Origin: Streptomyces sp. Ncost-T10-10d
GTDB taxonomy: Bacteria; Actinomycetota; Actinomycetes; Streptomycetales; Streptomycetaceae
DNA: 64,000 nucleotides
Reading direction: 5' to 3'
Assembly (NCBI RefSeq): GCF_900091955.1
Contig: NZ_FMDF01000217.1
Span: 28,069-92,068 of the forward strand
Shown here: positions 16,643 through 26,070 of the stretch, piece after piece
How the letters are laid out: each line of letters begins with the position of its first letter
Numbering within the stretch: position 1 is the first letter of the stretch
The notes under the pieces: model-generated
What the model saw: the letters and a program-made list of their open reading frames with translations, nothing else
What the model was told of the DNA's origin: nothing
Database searches by the model: none
Position numbers and translations under genes: made by a program

Positions 16643-18466
16643 TTACTGGATGACCGTGATCCGGTCCGTCGCCGGCGGGGCCAGCGGCGCGGCGGCCGTG
16701 GAGTGGGCCGCCAGGTAGGCGTTGAACAGGTCCAGGTCGGACGCGCCGACCAGCTTGTCGGTGCCCTGGCCGAGTGCCGCGAAGCCGTCGCCGCCGCCCG
16801 CCAGGAACTCGTTCATCGCGACGCGGTAGGTCTTCGCCGGGTCGATCGCCGCACCGTTCAGCTTGATGGTGTCGGTGACCACGCGGGCCGCACCCGTCTT
16901 CTTCATGTCCAGGGTGTACGTGAGGCCCTTGGACACCTGAAGGATCTTCGGGCTGGCCTCGTTGGAGCCGCTGACCTGCTGCTGGAGCGCGGTGATCAGC
17001 TGGGCGCCGGTCAGGTCGACGACGTTCATCATGTTGGTGAAGGGCTGCACGGTGAACGACTCCCCGTACGTCACCACCCCGTCGCCCTCGCTGCCGGTCG
17101 ACTTGTACACCAGGTCCGCCCGGATACCGCCCGGGTTCATGAAGGCGACGACCGCCCCGCCCTTGTCCGCCGGGGCCAGGCCCTCCAGCTGGGCGTCCGC
17201 GATCAGGTTGCCGAGCGGCTTCTCGGGGGCCGTGGAGCCGCGGCCGTTGATGTCGGCGCTGATGTAGCCCTGCGGCTTGTTCGCGATGGGCGCCGCGAGG
17301 GTGTTCCAGCGGGCGATCAGGGCCGTCATGTCGGTGGCCTTGGGCTGGTCCCGGCTGACGATGTGGTTCGCCGACTTCGGGTTCGAGGCGCCGGCCGACT
17401 TCACCGACGTACGGACGATGTCCTTGGTACGGCGGTCGTACGTGAGGGTCGTGTCGGTGTAGAGCTTGCCGAAGGACGCCGCCGAGGTGACCATGCGCGG
17501 GTTGCCCGCCGGGTCCGGGATCGTGCAGACGTACGCCTGGTGGGTGTGGCCCGTGACCAGCGCGTCGACCTTCGGCGTGATGCCCTTGGCGATGTCGACG
17601 ATCGGCCCGGAGATGCCGTCACCGGCGCCGGAGCTGTCGCAGTCGTAGTTGTACGAGGCGGAGGCAGGAGCCCCGCCCTCGTGGATCAGCGCGACGATGG
17701 ACTTGACGCCCTGCCGGTCCAGCTCCTTGGCGTACTTGTTGACCGTCTCGATCTCGTCGTGGAACTTCAGGCCCTTGACGCCGTTGGCCGTGACGATGTT
17801 CGGCGTGCCCTCCAGGGTCACCCCGATGAAGCCGATCTTGACGCCGTTCTTCTTCCACACCGTGTACGGCTTGAGGATCGGCTTGCCGGTCTTCTCGCTC
17901 GTCACATTGGCGGCGAGGTAGGGGAAGTCGGCGCCCTCGAACTTCTTGTCCTTCTCGTAGCACCCCTCGACCGGGTGGCAGCCGCCGTTCTGCAGGCGGG
18001 CCAGTTCGGTGGCGCCCTCGTCGAACTCGTGGTTGCCGACGGCCGTCACATCGAGGTCGATCTTGTTGAGCGCCTCGATGGTCGGCTCGTCGTGGAAGAG
18101 GCCGGACAGCAGCGGGCTCGCGCCCACCATGTCACCGCCGGCCGCGGTGATCGAGTACGGGTGCCCCTTGCGCGCGGTGCGCAGCGAGGACGCGAGGTAC
18201 TCGACACCACCGGCCGGAATCGCCTTGGTCGTGCCGTCGGCCTGCGTCTCGGTGACCGTGCCCGCCGAGCCGGCCGGCGGCTCCAGGTTCCCGTGCAGGT
18301 CGTTGAAGGACAGCAGCTGTACGTCGACGGTGCGGGCCGGCTTGTGGTGGCCGCGGTCCTGGGCGCCGGCCGGCATCGCGGCGACGAGCGCGCCGACGGT
18401 GGCGAGCCCGGCCGCGGCGGCGAGCATCCGCCGTGACGCACGGTTCTTCTGTGGTGTCGCTGACAT
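16643..18466 (-). CDS. Secreted 5'-nucleotidase (UshA/NadN-type)
   Basis: 607 residues. A Sec signal peptide (basic start, then AAAAGLATVGALVAAMPAGAQ) is followed by the calcineurin-like metallophosphatase domain with the metal ligands in LSFNDLHGN, VGNHEFDEG and VTGHTHQAY. The C-terminal 5'-nucleotidase substrate domain follows (about 380-590, with NPGGIRADL). It should dephosphorylate extracellular nucleotides for phosphate or nucleoside scavenging. Start ATG 18466 with AAGGGG 5 nt upstream. I looked for a PHO box in the 150 bp upstream and did not find a convincing one. Confidence 0.93.
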   Translation of the reverse strand: MSATPQKNRASRRMLAAAAGLATVGALVAAMPAGAQDRGHHKPARTVDVQLLSFNDLHGNLEPPAGSAGTVTETQADGTTKAIPAGGVEYLASSLRTARKGHPYSITAAGGDMVGASPLLSGLFHDEPTIEALNKIDLDVTAVGNHEFDEGATELARLQNGGCHPVEGCYEKDKKFEGADFPYLAANVTSEKTGKPILKPYTVWKKNGVKIGFIGVTLEGTPNIVTANGVKGLKFHDEIETVNKYAKELDRQGVKSIVALIHEGGAPASASYNYDCDSSGAGDGISGPIVDIAKGITPKVDALVTGHTHQAYVCTIPDPAGNPRMVTSAASFGKLYTDTTLTYDRRTKDIVRTSVKSAGASNPKSANHIVSRDQPKATDMTALIARWNTLAAPIANKPQGYISADINGRGSTAPEKPLGNLIADAQLEGLAPADKGGAVVAFMNPGGIRADLVYKSTGSEGDGVVTYGESFTVQPFTNMMNVVDLTGAQLITALQQQVSGSNEASPKILQVSKGLTYTLDMKKTGAARVVTDTIKLNGAAIDPAKTYRVAMNEFLAGGGDGFAALGQGTDKLVGASDLDLFNAYLAAHSTAAAPLAPPATDRITVIQ

Positions 18467-19242
18467 CGGTCCCCTTGTGAGTGCAGCGGGAGGTCTGAGA
18501 GTGGTGGCGAGTCTGGAGACTTCGTGCGGCAGCCTAGGGTCAACGCGCGTAGCGCGACAGGTGTGCGGGGTTACGAACTGGTTGCCATGCGGTCGGTATC
18601 GGCGCCAACCACCGCGCATCATCCGTATGACGTACGTATGCAGGCAGAAAGGTCACGGCACGCGTGCCTGCCGGAAGCGTGTGTGTCACGGAGAACGGAA
18701 CTCACGACGAAGGCGGTCGTGCCCGCCCGACGGTCGGCACCGGAACTGCCGCCGGGCTCCTGCGAGATGGTCGTGAACAACGCAGCACAGAAGGCAGTCC
18801 CGCACCCGCTGCCACAGGCGGGTGACAGCGAATCACTCGGCGCCGCACCGCCTGCCGATGGTCACCACCTCTTGCACGACCCCAGCACGCCCGTGCAGCA
18901 TCACACCGGCCTCACTGCCCTCGCGCCGGACGCGCAGTCGCGGGCCGCCCGGCGTCGCTCCCCTGTTCCCGGTCATCCGCAAGCCCACCATCCCCCAAGC
19001 GCAGCGGCAGCTCTCGCCACGCGGACCGCGATGGCACGAACCCACTGATCACCCGTCCTCGGTCACCACGCTCAACCCTGGATGGCACAGGACCATCACG
19101 CGCCGGACGACTACCGAGGGCGACTCGAACGTGACTCGGACACCTTGGTGACGGCTCGGTGCCCACATCGCTCGACGCCCGTTCGGCAGTCCACCGCCCC
19201 ACAACGCCCGCACCCCTGCCTCGCCCCCGTACGCTCGTACAC
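18467..19242. other. 776-bp divergent intergenic region without a convincing gene
   Basis: Lies between the 5'-nucleotidase and mshD, transcribed apart. Open frames here lack ribosome binding sites and read as Arg/His/Pro-rich low-quality protein. A 12-bp perfect palindrome GGCACGCGTGCC (18657-18668) is nested in a GCAGGCA/TGCCTGC repeat (18640-18646, 18665-18671) and could be an operator. A -10-like TACGCT (19230-19235) precedes mshD. It may hold a small RNA or decayed gene, but nothing in the sequence proves either. Confidence 0.5.
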
Positions 19243-20166
19243 ATGACGACTGACGTACCTCTCCCCGCCCCCGGACGCGAGATCCAGACGCTCGAAGCAC
19301 TCTCCCCCGAACAGGCCGGAGCCGTGTCCGACCTGCTCGCCGAGGCGGCCCGGTCCGACGGCAGGCAGGCCGTGTCCGAGCAGGGGCGGCTGCAGCTGCG
19401 GGGCGGGCGGCGTGAGGGGGTGCGGCATCTGCTGCTCACCAGCGGGCCGACCCTGGTCGGGTACGCGCAGCTGGAGGACACCGACCCGGTCGAGGCGCCG
19501 GCCGCCGAGCTGGTCGTGCATCCGGCGTACCGCGGGCAGGGGCACGGGCGGGCGCTGGGTGCGGCGCTGCTCGCCGTGACCGGGAAGCGGCTGCGGGTGT
19601 GGGCGCACGGCGGGAAGTCCGCGGCCCGGCATCTCGCGCAGGTCCTCGGCCTCTCCCTCTTCCGCGAACTGCGCCAGCTGCGGCGCCCGCTGAGCCCGCT
19701 GGACATCGCGGAGCCGATGCTGCCGCCCGGCGTCACCGTCCGCACCTTCGTACCCGGCGAGGACGACGCCGCCTGGCTCGCGGTGAACCGCGCCGCCTTC
19801 GCCCACCACCCCGAACAGGGTTCGCTGACCCAGCGCGACCTGGACGACCGCAAGGCGGAGCCCTGGTTCGATCCGAAGGGCTTCTTCCTGGCCGAGCGCG
19901 ACGGCGAGCTGATCGGCTTCCACTGGACGAAGGTGCACGCCGATGACCACCTCGGCGAGGTGTATGTCGTCGGCATCCGGCCCGACGCACAGGGCGGCGG
20001 ACTCGGCAAGGCGCTCACCGCGATCGGGCTGCGCCACCTGGCCGCCGAGGGGCTGCCGACCGCGATGCTCTACGTCGACGCGGACAACAAGGCGGCCCTG
20101 ACCGTCTACGAGCGGATGGGCTTCGCGACGCACGAGGTGGACCTGATGTATCGCACGGAGTCCTGA
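19243..20166 (+). CDS. mshD: Mycothiol synthase (mycothiol acetyltransferase)
   Basis: 307 residues with two tandem GNAT domains. The N-terminal one has VVHPAYRGQGHGRAL and the C-terminal, active one has VVGIRPDAQGGGLGKAL (pantetheine loop Q-x-x-G-x-G) plus LYVDADNKAALTVYERMGF. MshD acetylates Cys-GlcN-Ins to give mycothiol, the main thiol of actinobacteria, in the cytoplasm. Start ATG 19243: TACGCT lies 7 nt upstream and there is no ribosome binding site, so the mRNA is probably leaderless. A hairpin terminator follows 18 bp after the stop. Confidence 0.95.
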   Translation: MTTDVPLPAPGREIQTLEALSPEQAGAVSDLLAEAARSDGRQAVSEQGRLQLRGGRREGVRHLLLTSGPTLVGYAQLEDTDPVEAPAAELVVHPAYRGQGHGRALGAALLAVTGKRLRVWAHGGKSAARHLAQVLGLSLFRELRQLRRPLSPLDIAEPMLPPGVTVRTFVPGEDDAAWLAVNRAAFAHHPEQGSLTQRDLDDRKAEPWFDPKGFFLAERDGELIGFHWTKVHADDHLGEVYVVGIRPDAQGGGLGKALTAIGLRHLAAEGLPTAMLYVDADNKAALTVYERMGFATHEVDLMYRTES

Positions 20167-20184
20167 GCAGCCGCAACTCGCCCT

Positions 20185-20210
20185 GGGGCGGCGTCGCTTG
20201 ACGTCGCCCC
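20185..20210 (+). terminator. Terminator of mshD
   Basis: GGGGCGGCGTC (20185-20195), loop GCTT, GACGTCGCCCC (20200-20210): ten of eleven bases pair, followed by CCTCTTT. It lies 18 bp past the mshD stop. Confidence 0.8.
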
Positions 20211-20228
20211 CTCTTTACGCCACCCTTC

Positions 20229-20244
20229 CACTACTTAATTAGTG
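20229..20244 (+). promoter_or_regulatory. Palindromic operator before the GntR/YtrA-type operon
   Basis: CACTA (20229-20233), spacer CTTAAT, TAGTG (20240-20244): a perfect inverted repeat over an AT-rich core, the only such patch locally. It is 12 bp before the regulator ATG and overlaps the likely -10 region, so the GntR-type product probably binds here and represses its own operon. Confidence 0.65.
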
Positions 20245-20256
20245 AAAGGGGTGAAC

Positions 20257-20667
20257 ATGGCAGAGTCCGCAGCGGTCGAGTACCGCATCGACCGGCGCAG
20301 CGGCGTCGCCACGTACCTCCAGATCGTCCAGCAGACCAAACAGGCCCTCCGTCTCGGCCTGCTGGAGCCCGGCGACCGGCTGCCCACCGCACGCGAGGTC
20401 GTCGAGGCCACCGCCATCAACCCGAACACCGTGCTCAAGGCCTACCGGGAGCTGGAGCGCGAGGGCCTCGTCGAGGCCCGGCGCGGGCTCGGCACCTTCG
20501 TCACGCGGACTCTCGGCGGCGCTGCGGCCGCCGACGACGCGCCGCTGCGCGCCGAGCTCGCCGACTGGGCCCGCCGGGCCCGCGCGGCCGGACTGGAGAA
20601 GGACGACGTGAGCGCGCTCTTCACCGCCGTACTGGACAAGACCTTCAAGGGGGATCAGGCCGGATGA
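20257..20667 (+). CDS. GntR-family regulator, YtrA subfamily
   Basis: 136 residues. A GntR winged helix (about 18-75: LLEPGDRLPTAREVVEATAINPNTVLKAYRELE) is followed by a short C-terminal helical part of about 50 residues, too small for a ligand-binding FadR/HutC domain. That is the YtrA subfamily, typically the first gene of an ABC-transporter operon, as here. ATG 20257 has GAAAGGGG at 6 nt; an upstream GTG at 20242 is less likely. Stop overlaps the ATPase start (ATGA). It likely represses the operon through the palindrome at 20229-20244. Confidence 0.9.
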   Translation: MAESAAVEYRIDRRSGVATYLQIVQQTKQALRLGLLEPGDRLPTAREVVEATAINPNTVLKAYRELEREGLVEARRGLGTFVTRTLGGAAAADDAPLRAELADWARRARAAGLEKDDVSALFTAVLDKTFKGDQAG

Positions 20668-21560
20668 CAGGCGCTGCGATCGAGGCCGTCGGCCTCGGCA
20701 TGAAGTACCGGAGCAGGAGCGGGGGCTGGGCGCTGCGCGACTGTTCGTTCCGGCTGCCCGCCGGGCGCGTGTGTGCCCTCGTCGGCCCCAACGGTGCGGG
20801 CAAGTCCACCCTGCTCGCCCTCGCGGCGGGCTTCCTGCGGCCCGCGGAGGGCACAGTACGGGTGCTGGGCGGGGCGCCCGGGGAGGCAAGGGCCAAGATG
20901 GCCTTCGTGGCCCAGGACAAGCCGCTGTACCCGCAGTTGACGGTCGCCGCCACGCTCTGGGCGGGCGCCGAGCTGAACCCCGCCACCTGGGACCAGGACA
21001 CCGCCGAACGCATCGCCGGGGAGCTCCCGCGCGACGCCGGGGTCCGCAGCCTCTCCGGCGGCCAGCGCACCCGGCTCGCACTGGCCCTCGCCCTCGGCAA
21101 ACAGCCCGAACTGCTCCTGCTGGACGAACCGATGGCCGACCTCGACCCCCTCGCCCGCCACCAGCTGATGGGCGCACTGATGGCCGAGGCCGCCGAGCAC
21201 TCCACCACCATCGTGATGTCCTCGCACATCCTCACCGAGCTGGAGGGCGCCTGCGACTACCTCCTGCTCGTCGACGGTGGCCGGGTCCGCCTCGGCGGCG
21301 AGACGGACGACCTCCTCGCCGCGCACACCCTGCTCACCGGTCCGGTGCGGGACACCGCCCCGCACACCGTCGTCGAGTCCCGCACGGCGGGGCGTCTGCA
21401 GACGGCGCTGGTACGGAGACAGGGCCCCGTGGACGCCACCGTCTGGGAGGCCGCGGAGCCTTCGCTGGAGGAGCTGCTGCTGGCGCATCTGCGCTCACCG
21501 CAGGCACCTGCTCTGCTGACGCCGAGCGCCGAGGCCGGCAAGGAGGTGGCTGCCGTATGA
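20664..21560 (+). CDS. ABC transporter ATP-binding protein
   Basis: 298 residues with Walker A GPNGAGKST (residues about 41-49), Q-loop FVAQDKPL, signature LSGGQRTRL, Walker B LLLLDEP and switch histidine in MSSHI. The C-terminal 80 residues are an accessory domain. It works with the permease encoded next (4-nt overlap) and, in YtrA-type operons, usually exports a peptide or hydrophobic compound or resists a cell-envelope antibiotic; the substrate is not evident. Confidence 0.93.
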   Translation: MTGAAIEAVGLGMKYRSRSGGWALRDCSFRLPAGRVCALVGPNGAGKSTLLALAAGFLRPAEGTVRVLGGAPGEARAKMAFVAQDKPLYPQLTVAATLWAGAELNPATWDQDTAERIAGELPRDAGVRSLSGGQRTRLALALALGKQPELLLLDEPMADLDPLARHQLMGALMAEAAEHSTTIVMSSHILTELEGACDYLLLVDGGRVRLGGETDDLLAAHTLLTGPVRDTAPHTVVESRTAGRLQTALVRRQGPVDATVWEAAEPSLEELLLAHLRSPQAPALLTPSAEAGKEVAAV

Positions 21561-22555
21561 GCGCCATCAGTCTGCGTGCGCCCGTCGCACCCGCCGCCGG
21601 GTTGCGGGGCCCCATCCGCGTCCTTCTCCGCCAGCACCGCCGCTCCCTGTGGGCGGCCGGCGCACTCCTGCTACTGGGCCTCGCCGTCGTGGTCGGGCTC
21701 CGGATCTGGGTCGCGGTCGCGAGCTCGGACGAGCTCTGCGCCGACGGCGACATCACCCGCTGCGGCGACGACACCTACCAGCCCACCTACGCCCGCGCCG
21801 CCACCGAGGCCTATCTGTCGGACGGTGGGACCGCCATCCTGCTGCTCGCCGCGCTCATCGGCGTCTTCGTCGCCGGACCGCTGATCGCCCGCGAGCTGGA
21901 GAGCGGTACGTTCCGGCTCGCCTGGGCCCAGTCGGTCTCCCCGGCCCAGTGGCTGGCGGCCCGGCTCGCCCTGCCCGCGGCTCTGGTGACCGCCGGGGTG
22001 ACCGTGCTCGTCCTCGTCTACCGATGGGGCTGGTCGGGCTTGCAGAACAACCCGTCCGCCTCCGAACTGGGCTGGCACGAGAACGGTATCCATCCCGCCC
22101 TCGGCCCGACCGCCGTCGCCTACGCCCTGCTGGCCCTGGCCGTGGGCGCCCTGTGCGCCGTGGCCGTACGCCGCACCGTCCTGTCCATGAGCCTCACAGC
22201 CCTCGTCCTGGGCACGGTCATGCTGGGGTTCGGCAAGCGCCGCTACGAGCTCTGGCCGACCGCCCGCTTCCTCGGCGACGACGGCCCGAGCGGTGACGCC
22301 TGGCACATCGAGTCGGGCATGCTCACCGCCTCCGGCAAGGAGCTCTACTGGAAGGACTGCTTCAGGGCCGGCACGACGATTCCGGAGGACCCCACAAGCT
22401 GCCTGCGCAACCAGGGCGGCATCACCTACTTCGCCGACTACCACCCCACCTCGCATTTCTGGCCCATCCAGCTCGTCGAGACCGGCATCCTGCTCGCCCT
22501 GGCCGCGCTCGCCGTCGCCCTCGCCTTCCGGGTGCTGCGCCGCCACCACGGGTAA
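21557..22555 (+). CDS. ABC transporter permease
   Basis: 332 residues with about six hydrophobic helices (near 32-55, 88-112, 132-155, 180-205, 208-222 and 298-322). An extracytoplasmic loop of about 75 residues before the last helix has cysteines in WKDCFRAG and TSCLRNQGG. It begins at an ATGA overlap with the ATPase stop. The sequence fits ABC-2-type permeases that pair with YtrA-controlled ATPases. It ends before a very strong terminator. Confidence 0.88.
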   Translation: MSAISLRAPVAPAAGLRGPIRVLLRQHRRSLWAAGALLLLGLAVVVGLRIWVAVASSDELCADGDITRCGDDTYQPTYARAATEAYLSDGGTAILLLAALIGVFVAGPLIARELESGTFRLAWAQSVSPAQWLAARLALPAALVTAGVTVLVLVYRWGWSGLQNNPSASELGWHENGIHPALGPTAVAYALLALAVGALCAVAVRRTVLSMSLTALVLGTVMLGFGKRRYELWPTARFLGDDGPSGDAWHIESGMLTASGKELYWKDCFRAGTTIPEDPTSCLRNQGGITYFADYHPTSHFWPIQLVETGILLALAALAVALAFRVLRRHHG

Positions 22556-22572
22556 GACCGCTTCCACGCACC

Positions 22573-22602
22573 GTGTCCGGGCCCCTTCAAGGGCCCGGAC
22601 AC
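22573..22602 (+). terminator. Terminator of the GntR-ABC operon
   Basis: Perfect 12-bp inverted repeat GTGTCCGGGCCC (22573-22584), loop CTTCAA, GGGCCCGGACAC (22591-22602), 18 bp after the permease stop and upstream of ppk. Confidence 0.88.
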
Positions 22603-22832
22603 TGCTTGTACGACCGATCCGTCCACGGCACACCGCTTCCTGCACGTCATGTCGCCGTTACCAGCCATTCAGAAGCGCTTGCGACCCTCTCAGGATGCAG
22701 CCAGCTGTGCCGACCCCCCGCAACGGGAGAAATCCCGGTGGAGACCGTGCGAATCACGCGAACCGTGAGTTTCCCGTGATCTCCGCACCGTCCGGCGCGC
22801 CCTCGAAGCCCCAGGCGCGGAAGAATAGGGCC

Positions 22833-25088
22833 ATGAGCCAGCAGCCCAGCTCCGAGGTACCGGTCCAGCCCACCGTGCAGCCGTCGGTCGGCTCGCTCGC
22901 CGCGCACCGGCCGCACGCCGTCGCCTCGTCGGCATCCAACGGCGCCGTACTGTCGACCCGGGCCGACCTCGATCCCGACATCGACGCCGACGTCGACGCA
23001 TACGAACCCGACGTCGACGGCAGCGAACTGCCCCACGGCCGTTTCCTGGACCGGGAACGCAGTTGGCTCGCGTTCAACGAACGGGTGCTCGAACTGGCCG
23101 AGGACCCGGCGACGCCCCTCCTCGAACGAGCCAATTTCCTCGCGATCTTCGCCTCCAACCTGGACGAGTTCTTCATGGTCCGGGTGGCCGGGCTGAAGCG
23201 CCGCATCGCCACCGGTGTCGCCACCCGCTCCGCCTCCGGACTCCAGCCCCGCGAGGTCCTCGACCTGATCTGGACCCGCTCGCGCGAACTCATGGCCCGG
23301 CACGCCGCCTGCTACCAGCAGGACGTCGCCCCCGCCCTGTCCGAGGAGGGCATCCAGCTGATCCGCTGGCCCGAGCTGACCGAGAAGGAACAGGCCCGCC
23401 TGTTCACCTTCTTCCGGCAGCGCGTCTTCCCCGTGCTGACCCCCCTCGCCGTCGACCCGGCCCACCCCTTCCCGTACATCTCGGGTCTCTCGCTCAACCT
23501 CGCCGTCGTCGTACGCAACCCGGTCAGCGGCCACCGTCACTTCGCCCGGGTCAAGGTGCCGCCACTGCTGACCCGCTTCCTGGAGGCGTCGCCGCAGCGG
23601 TACGTGCCCATAGAGGACGTCATCGCCGCCCACCTCGAAGAGCTCTTCCCGGGCATGGAGGTCCTCGCCCACCACATGTTCCGGGTCACCAGGAACGAGG
23701 ACCTGGAGGTCGAGGAGGACGACGCCGAGAACCTCCTCAAGGCCCTGGAGAAGGAACTCATGCGGCGCCGCTTCGGCCCGCCGGTCCGCCTGGAGGTCGA
23801 GGAGTCCATCGACCCGTACGTGCTGGACCTGCTGGTGCGCGAGCTGAAGGTGTCCGACGCCGAGGTCTACCCGCTGCCCGGACCGCTCGACCTCACCGGG
23901 CTCTTCGGTATCGCTTCCCTGGACCGGCCGGAGCTGAAGTTCCCCAAGTTCATCGCGGGCACCCACCGCGATCTCGCCGAGGTCGAATCCGCCTCCGCGC
24001 CCGACATCTTCGCCGCCCTGCGCGAACGCGACGTGCTCCTGCACCATCCGTACGACTCGTTCTCCACCTCCGTACAGGCGTTCCTGGAACAGGCCGCGAG
24101 CGACCCCGACGTCCTGGCCATCAAGCAGACCCTGTACCGGACTTCGGGCGAATCCCCGATTGTGGAAGCCCTCATAGACGCTGCCGAATCCGGCAAGCAG
24201 GTTCTCGTACTCGTCGAGATCAAGGCCCGCTTCGACGAGCAGGCCAACATCAAGTGGGCGCGCAAGCTGGAGGAGTCCGGCTGCCATGTCGTCTACGGGC
24301 TCGTCGGCCTCAAGACCCACTGCAAACTCTCGCTCGTCGTCCGCCAGGAGGGCGACACACTGCGCCGGTACGCCCACGTGGGCACCGGCAACTACCACCC
24401 CAAGACCGCCAGGCTGTACGAGGACCTCGGCCTGCTGACCGCCGACCCGCAGGTCGGTGCGGACCTCTCCGACCTCTTCAACCGGCTCTCCGGCTACTCC
24501 CGCCGCGAGACCTACCGCCGCCTCCTGGTCGCCCCGAAGTCACTGCGCGACGGGCTGATCACCCGTATCAACAAGGAGATCACGCACCAGCGGGCCGGGC
24601 GCAGCGCCTACGTCCGCATCAAGGTCAACTCGATGGTCGACGAGGCGATCATCGACGCCTGCTACCGGGCCGCCATGGCGGGCGTACCGGTGGACATCTG
24701 GGTACGCGGCATCTGCGCGATCCGCCCCGGCGTCCCCGGCCTCTCCGAGAACATCCGGGTCCGCTCGATACTGGGCCGCTTCCTCGAACACTCCCGGATC
24801 TTCTCGTTCGGCAACGGCGGCGAACCCGAAGTGTGGTTCGGCAGCGCCGACATGATGCACCGCAACCTCGACCGCCGGATCGAAGCACTGGTCCGGGTCA
24901 CCGACCCCGCCCACCGCGCCGCGCTCAGCCGGCTCCTGGAGACCGGCATGGCCGACACCACCTCCTCCTGGCACCTCGGTCCCGACGGGAACTGGACCCG
25001 GCACGCCACGGACGCGGACGGCCAACCACTGCGGCACGTACAGGAAATGCTCATTGACGCCCGGAGGCGCCGGCGTGCGACGCCATGA
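22833..25088 (+). CDS. ppk: Polyphosphate kinase
   Basis: 751 residues. After a disordered acidic N-terminus (1-65) come the four PPK1 domains: N domain (GRFLDRERSWLAFNERVLELA), head domain, and the two phospholipase-D-like catalytic domains. The phosphorylated histidine is H515 in YAHVGTGNYHPKTARLYED. It transfers the terminal phosphate of ATP to polyphosphate and, in Streptomyces, can run in reverse and affects antibiotic production. ATG 22833. It overlaps the CHAD protein gene by 14 bp. It lies beside the pst locus, consistent with a phosphate-metabolism block. Confidence 0.96.
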   Translation: MSQQPSSEVPVQPTVQPSVGSLAAHRPHAVASSASNGAVLSTRADLDPDIDADVDAYEPDVDGSELPHGRFLDRERSWLAFNERVLELAEDPATPLLERANFLAIFASNLDEFFMVRVAGLKRRIATGVATRSASGLQPREVLDLIWTRSRELMARHAACYQQDVAPALSEEGIQLIRWPELTEKEQARLFTFFRQRVFPVLTPLAVDPAHPFPYISGLSLNLAVVVRNPVSGHRHFARVKVPPLLTRFLEASPQRYVPIEDVIAAHLEELFPGMEVLAHHMFRVTRNEDLEVEEDDAENLLKALEKELMRRRFGPPVRLEVEESIDPYVLDLLVRELKVSDAEVYPLPGPLDLTGLFGIASLDRPELKFPKFIAGTHRDLAEVESASAPDIFAALRERDVLLHHPYDSFSTSVQAFLEQAASDPDVLAIKQTLYRTSGESPIVEALIDAAESGKQVLVLVEIKARFDEQANIKWARKLEESGCHVVYGLVGLKTHCKLSLVVRQEGDTLRRYAHVGTGNYHPKTARLYEDLGLLTADPQVGADLSDLFNRLSGYSRRETYRRLLVAPKSLRDGLITRINKEITHQRAGRSAYVRIKVNSMVDEAIIDACYRAAMAGVPVDIWVRGICAIRPGVPGLSENIRVRSILGRFLEHSRIFSFGNGGEPEVWFGSADMMHRNLDRRIEALVRVTDPAHRAALSRLLETGMADTTSSWHLGPDGNWTRHATDADGQPLRHVQEMLIDARRRRRATP

Positions 25089-26070
25089 CCACCAGACGAC
25101 GCAGGCGGACCTTACGGCAGGGGCGGTGCTCGCGCCCTACCTGCAGGAACAGGCCGCCGAATTCCTGCGCAGCCTGCGCCTGCACCGCGAGAACAGCGCC
25201 CCCACGGACGCCGGAACCCATGCCGCCGAGGCGGCCGCCGGTGCCCTGCGCCGCTCGTCCCGCCGGATCGGCGGCACGCTGCACACCTTCCGGGCGGCGC
25301 TGGACACGGCCTGGGCCGAGCAGCTGCGCACCGAACTGGCCTGGCTGTCGGGCACCCTGGCCCGGGAGCACGCCTACGCGACCCGGCTGAACCGGCTCCT
25401 CGAAGCTCTCCACGCCCTGTCCGGCACCTCACTGCCCACCGCCCGCACCGGGTCCGGCTCCGATGCCGCCGGTGACAAGGAGCGTGCCGCCCTCGGCGTC
25501 GGCGCGGCCCGCGCCGGGGCGCTGCTCGAACGGCAGCTGACCCTCGCCCGGACCCGCGCCCACTCCGCGGCGCTCCAGGCGCTCGGCTCCTCCCGCTTCC
25601 ATGCGGTGGCCGACGCCGTCGCGCTGCTCGCCTCCGAGGTGCCGCTCGCCGCGGCAGCCACGGCTCCGGCCGAGGAGATGCTGCACGGGCCCGCCGACCG
25701 GGCCGAACAACAGCTGCTCGGTGCGGTGGCCGCGCTCCCCTCGGACGAGGCGGTCGAGCCGTACAACGAGGCGCAGGACGCGCCCTGGCACCGGACCCGG
25801 CTGCTGCTGCGCCTGCACCGGTACGCCCACGAGGTGGTACGGGGCGCCCCCGATCCGGTCCTGGTCGCGCCGGGGCGCGCGCTCGATCTGCACCGGGATG
25901 CGTCGGAGGCGGCCGCCGCGGCGGCATCGGCGGCCCGCACGCCCCGGATCGCGCCCGCGACCGCGTACGCCCTGGGGGTGCTCCACGCCGATCAGCGGCA
26001 CGAGGTGGAGGCGGCTCGCGGTGTGTTCCGGGAGAGCTGGCCGTACGCGACGGCGGTGACCGCGCCGTGA
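25075..26070 (+). CDS. CHAD domain protein
   Basis: 331 residues from GTG at 25075 (GGAGG 6-7 nt upstream), overlapping the 3' end of ppk. The protein is Ala/Arg/His-rich and all-helical: repeated helices with basic residues such as ALRRSSRRIGGTLHTFRAAL and YATRLNRLLEALHAL, the CHAD pattern. CHAD domains bind polyphosphate, which suits the position directly behind polyphosphate kinase. An upstream TTG at 25054 is possible but has no ribosome binding site. The following Nudix gene overlaps by 4 nt. Confidence 0.88.
   Translation: MRRHDHQTTQADLTAGAVLAPYLQEQAAEFLRSLRLHRENSAPTDAGTHAAEAAAGALRRSSRRIGGTLHTFRAALDTAWAEQLRTELAWLSGTLAREHAYATRLNRLLEALHALSGTSLPTARTGSGSDAAGDKERAALGVGAARAGALLERQLTLARTRAHSAALQALGSSRFHAVADAVALLASEVPLAAAATAPAEEMLHGPADRAEQQLLGAVAALPSDEAVEPYNEAQDAPWHRTRLLLRLHRYAHEVVRGAPDPVLVAPGRALDLHRDASEAAAAAASAARTPRIAPATAYALGVLHADQRHEVEAARGVFRESWPYATAVTAP

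Noticed and set aside
16592..18436. Long plus-strand open frame opposite the 5'-nucleotidase gene
   Set aside because: It is Arg/Val/Gly-rich, has no domain and mirrors a well-supported minus-strand gene; high GC makes such antisense frames common.
18524..19048. 174-residue plus-strand frame in the 5'-nucleotidase/mshD gap
   Set aside because: It has no ribosome binding site, is rich in Arg, His and Pro, and shows no domain.
22733..22775. PHO-box-like GCGAA and CCGTGA repeats upstream of ppk
   Set aside because: Some units are 11 bp apart but none matches GTTCACC well, so I could not call a PhoP site. A weight-matrix scan for the PHO box would decide; a high score here would revive it.
22647..24398. 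Long minus-strand open frame opposite ppk
   Set aside because: Reads as Val/Gly/Asp-rich low-complexity protein and ppk is unmistakable on the other strand.
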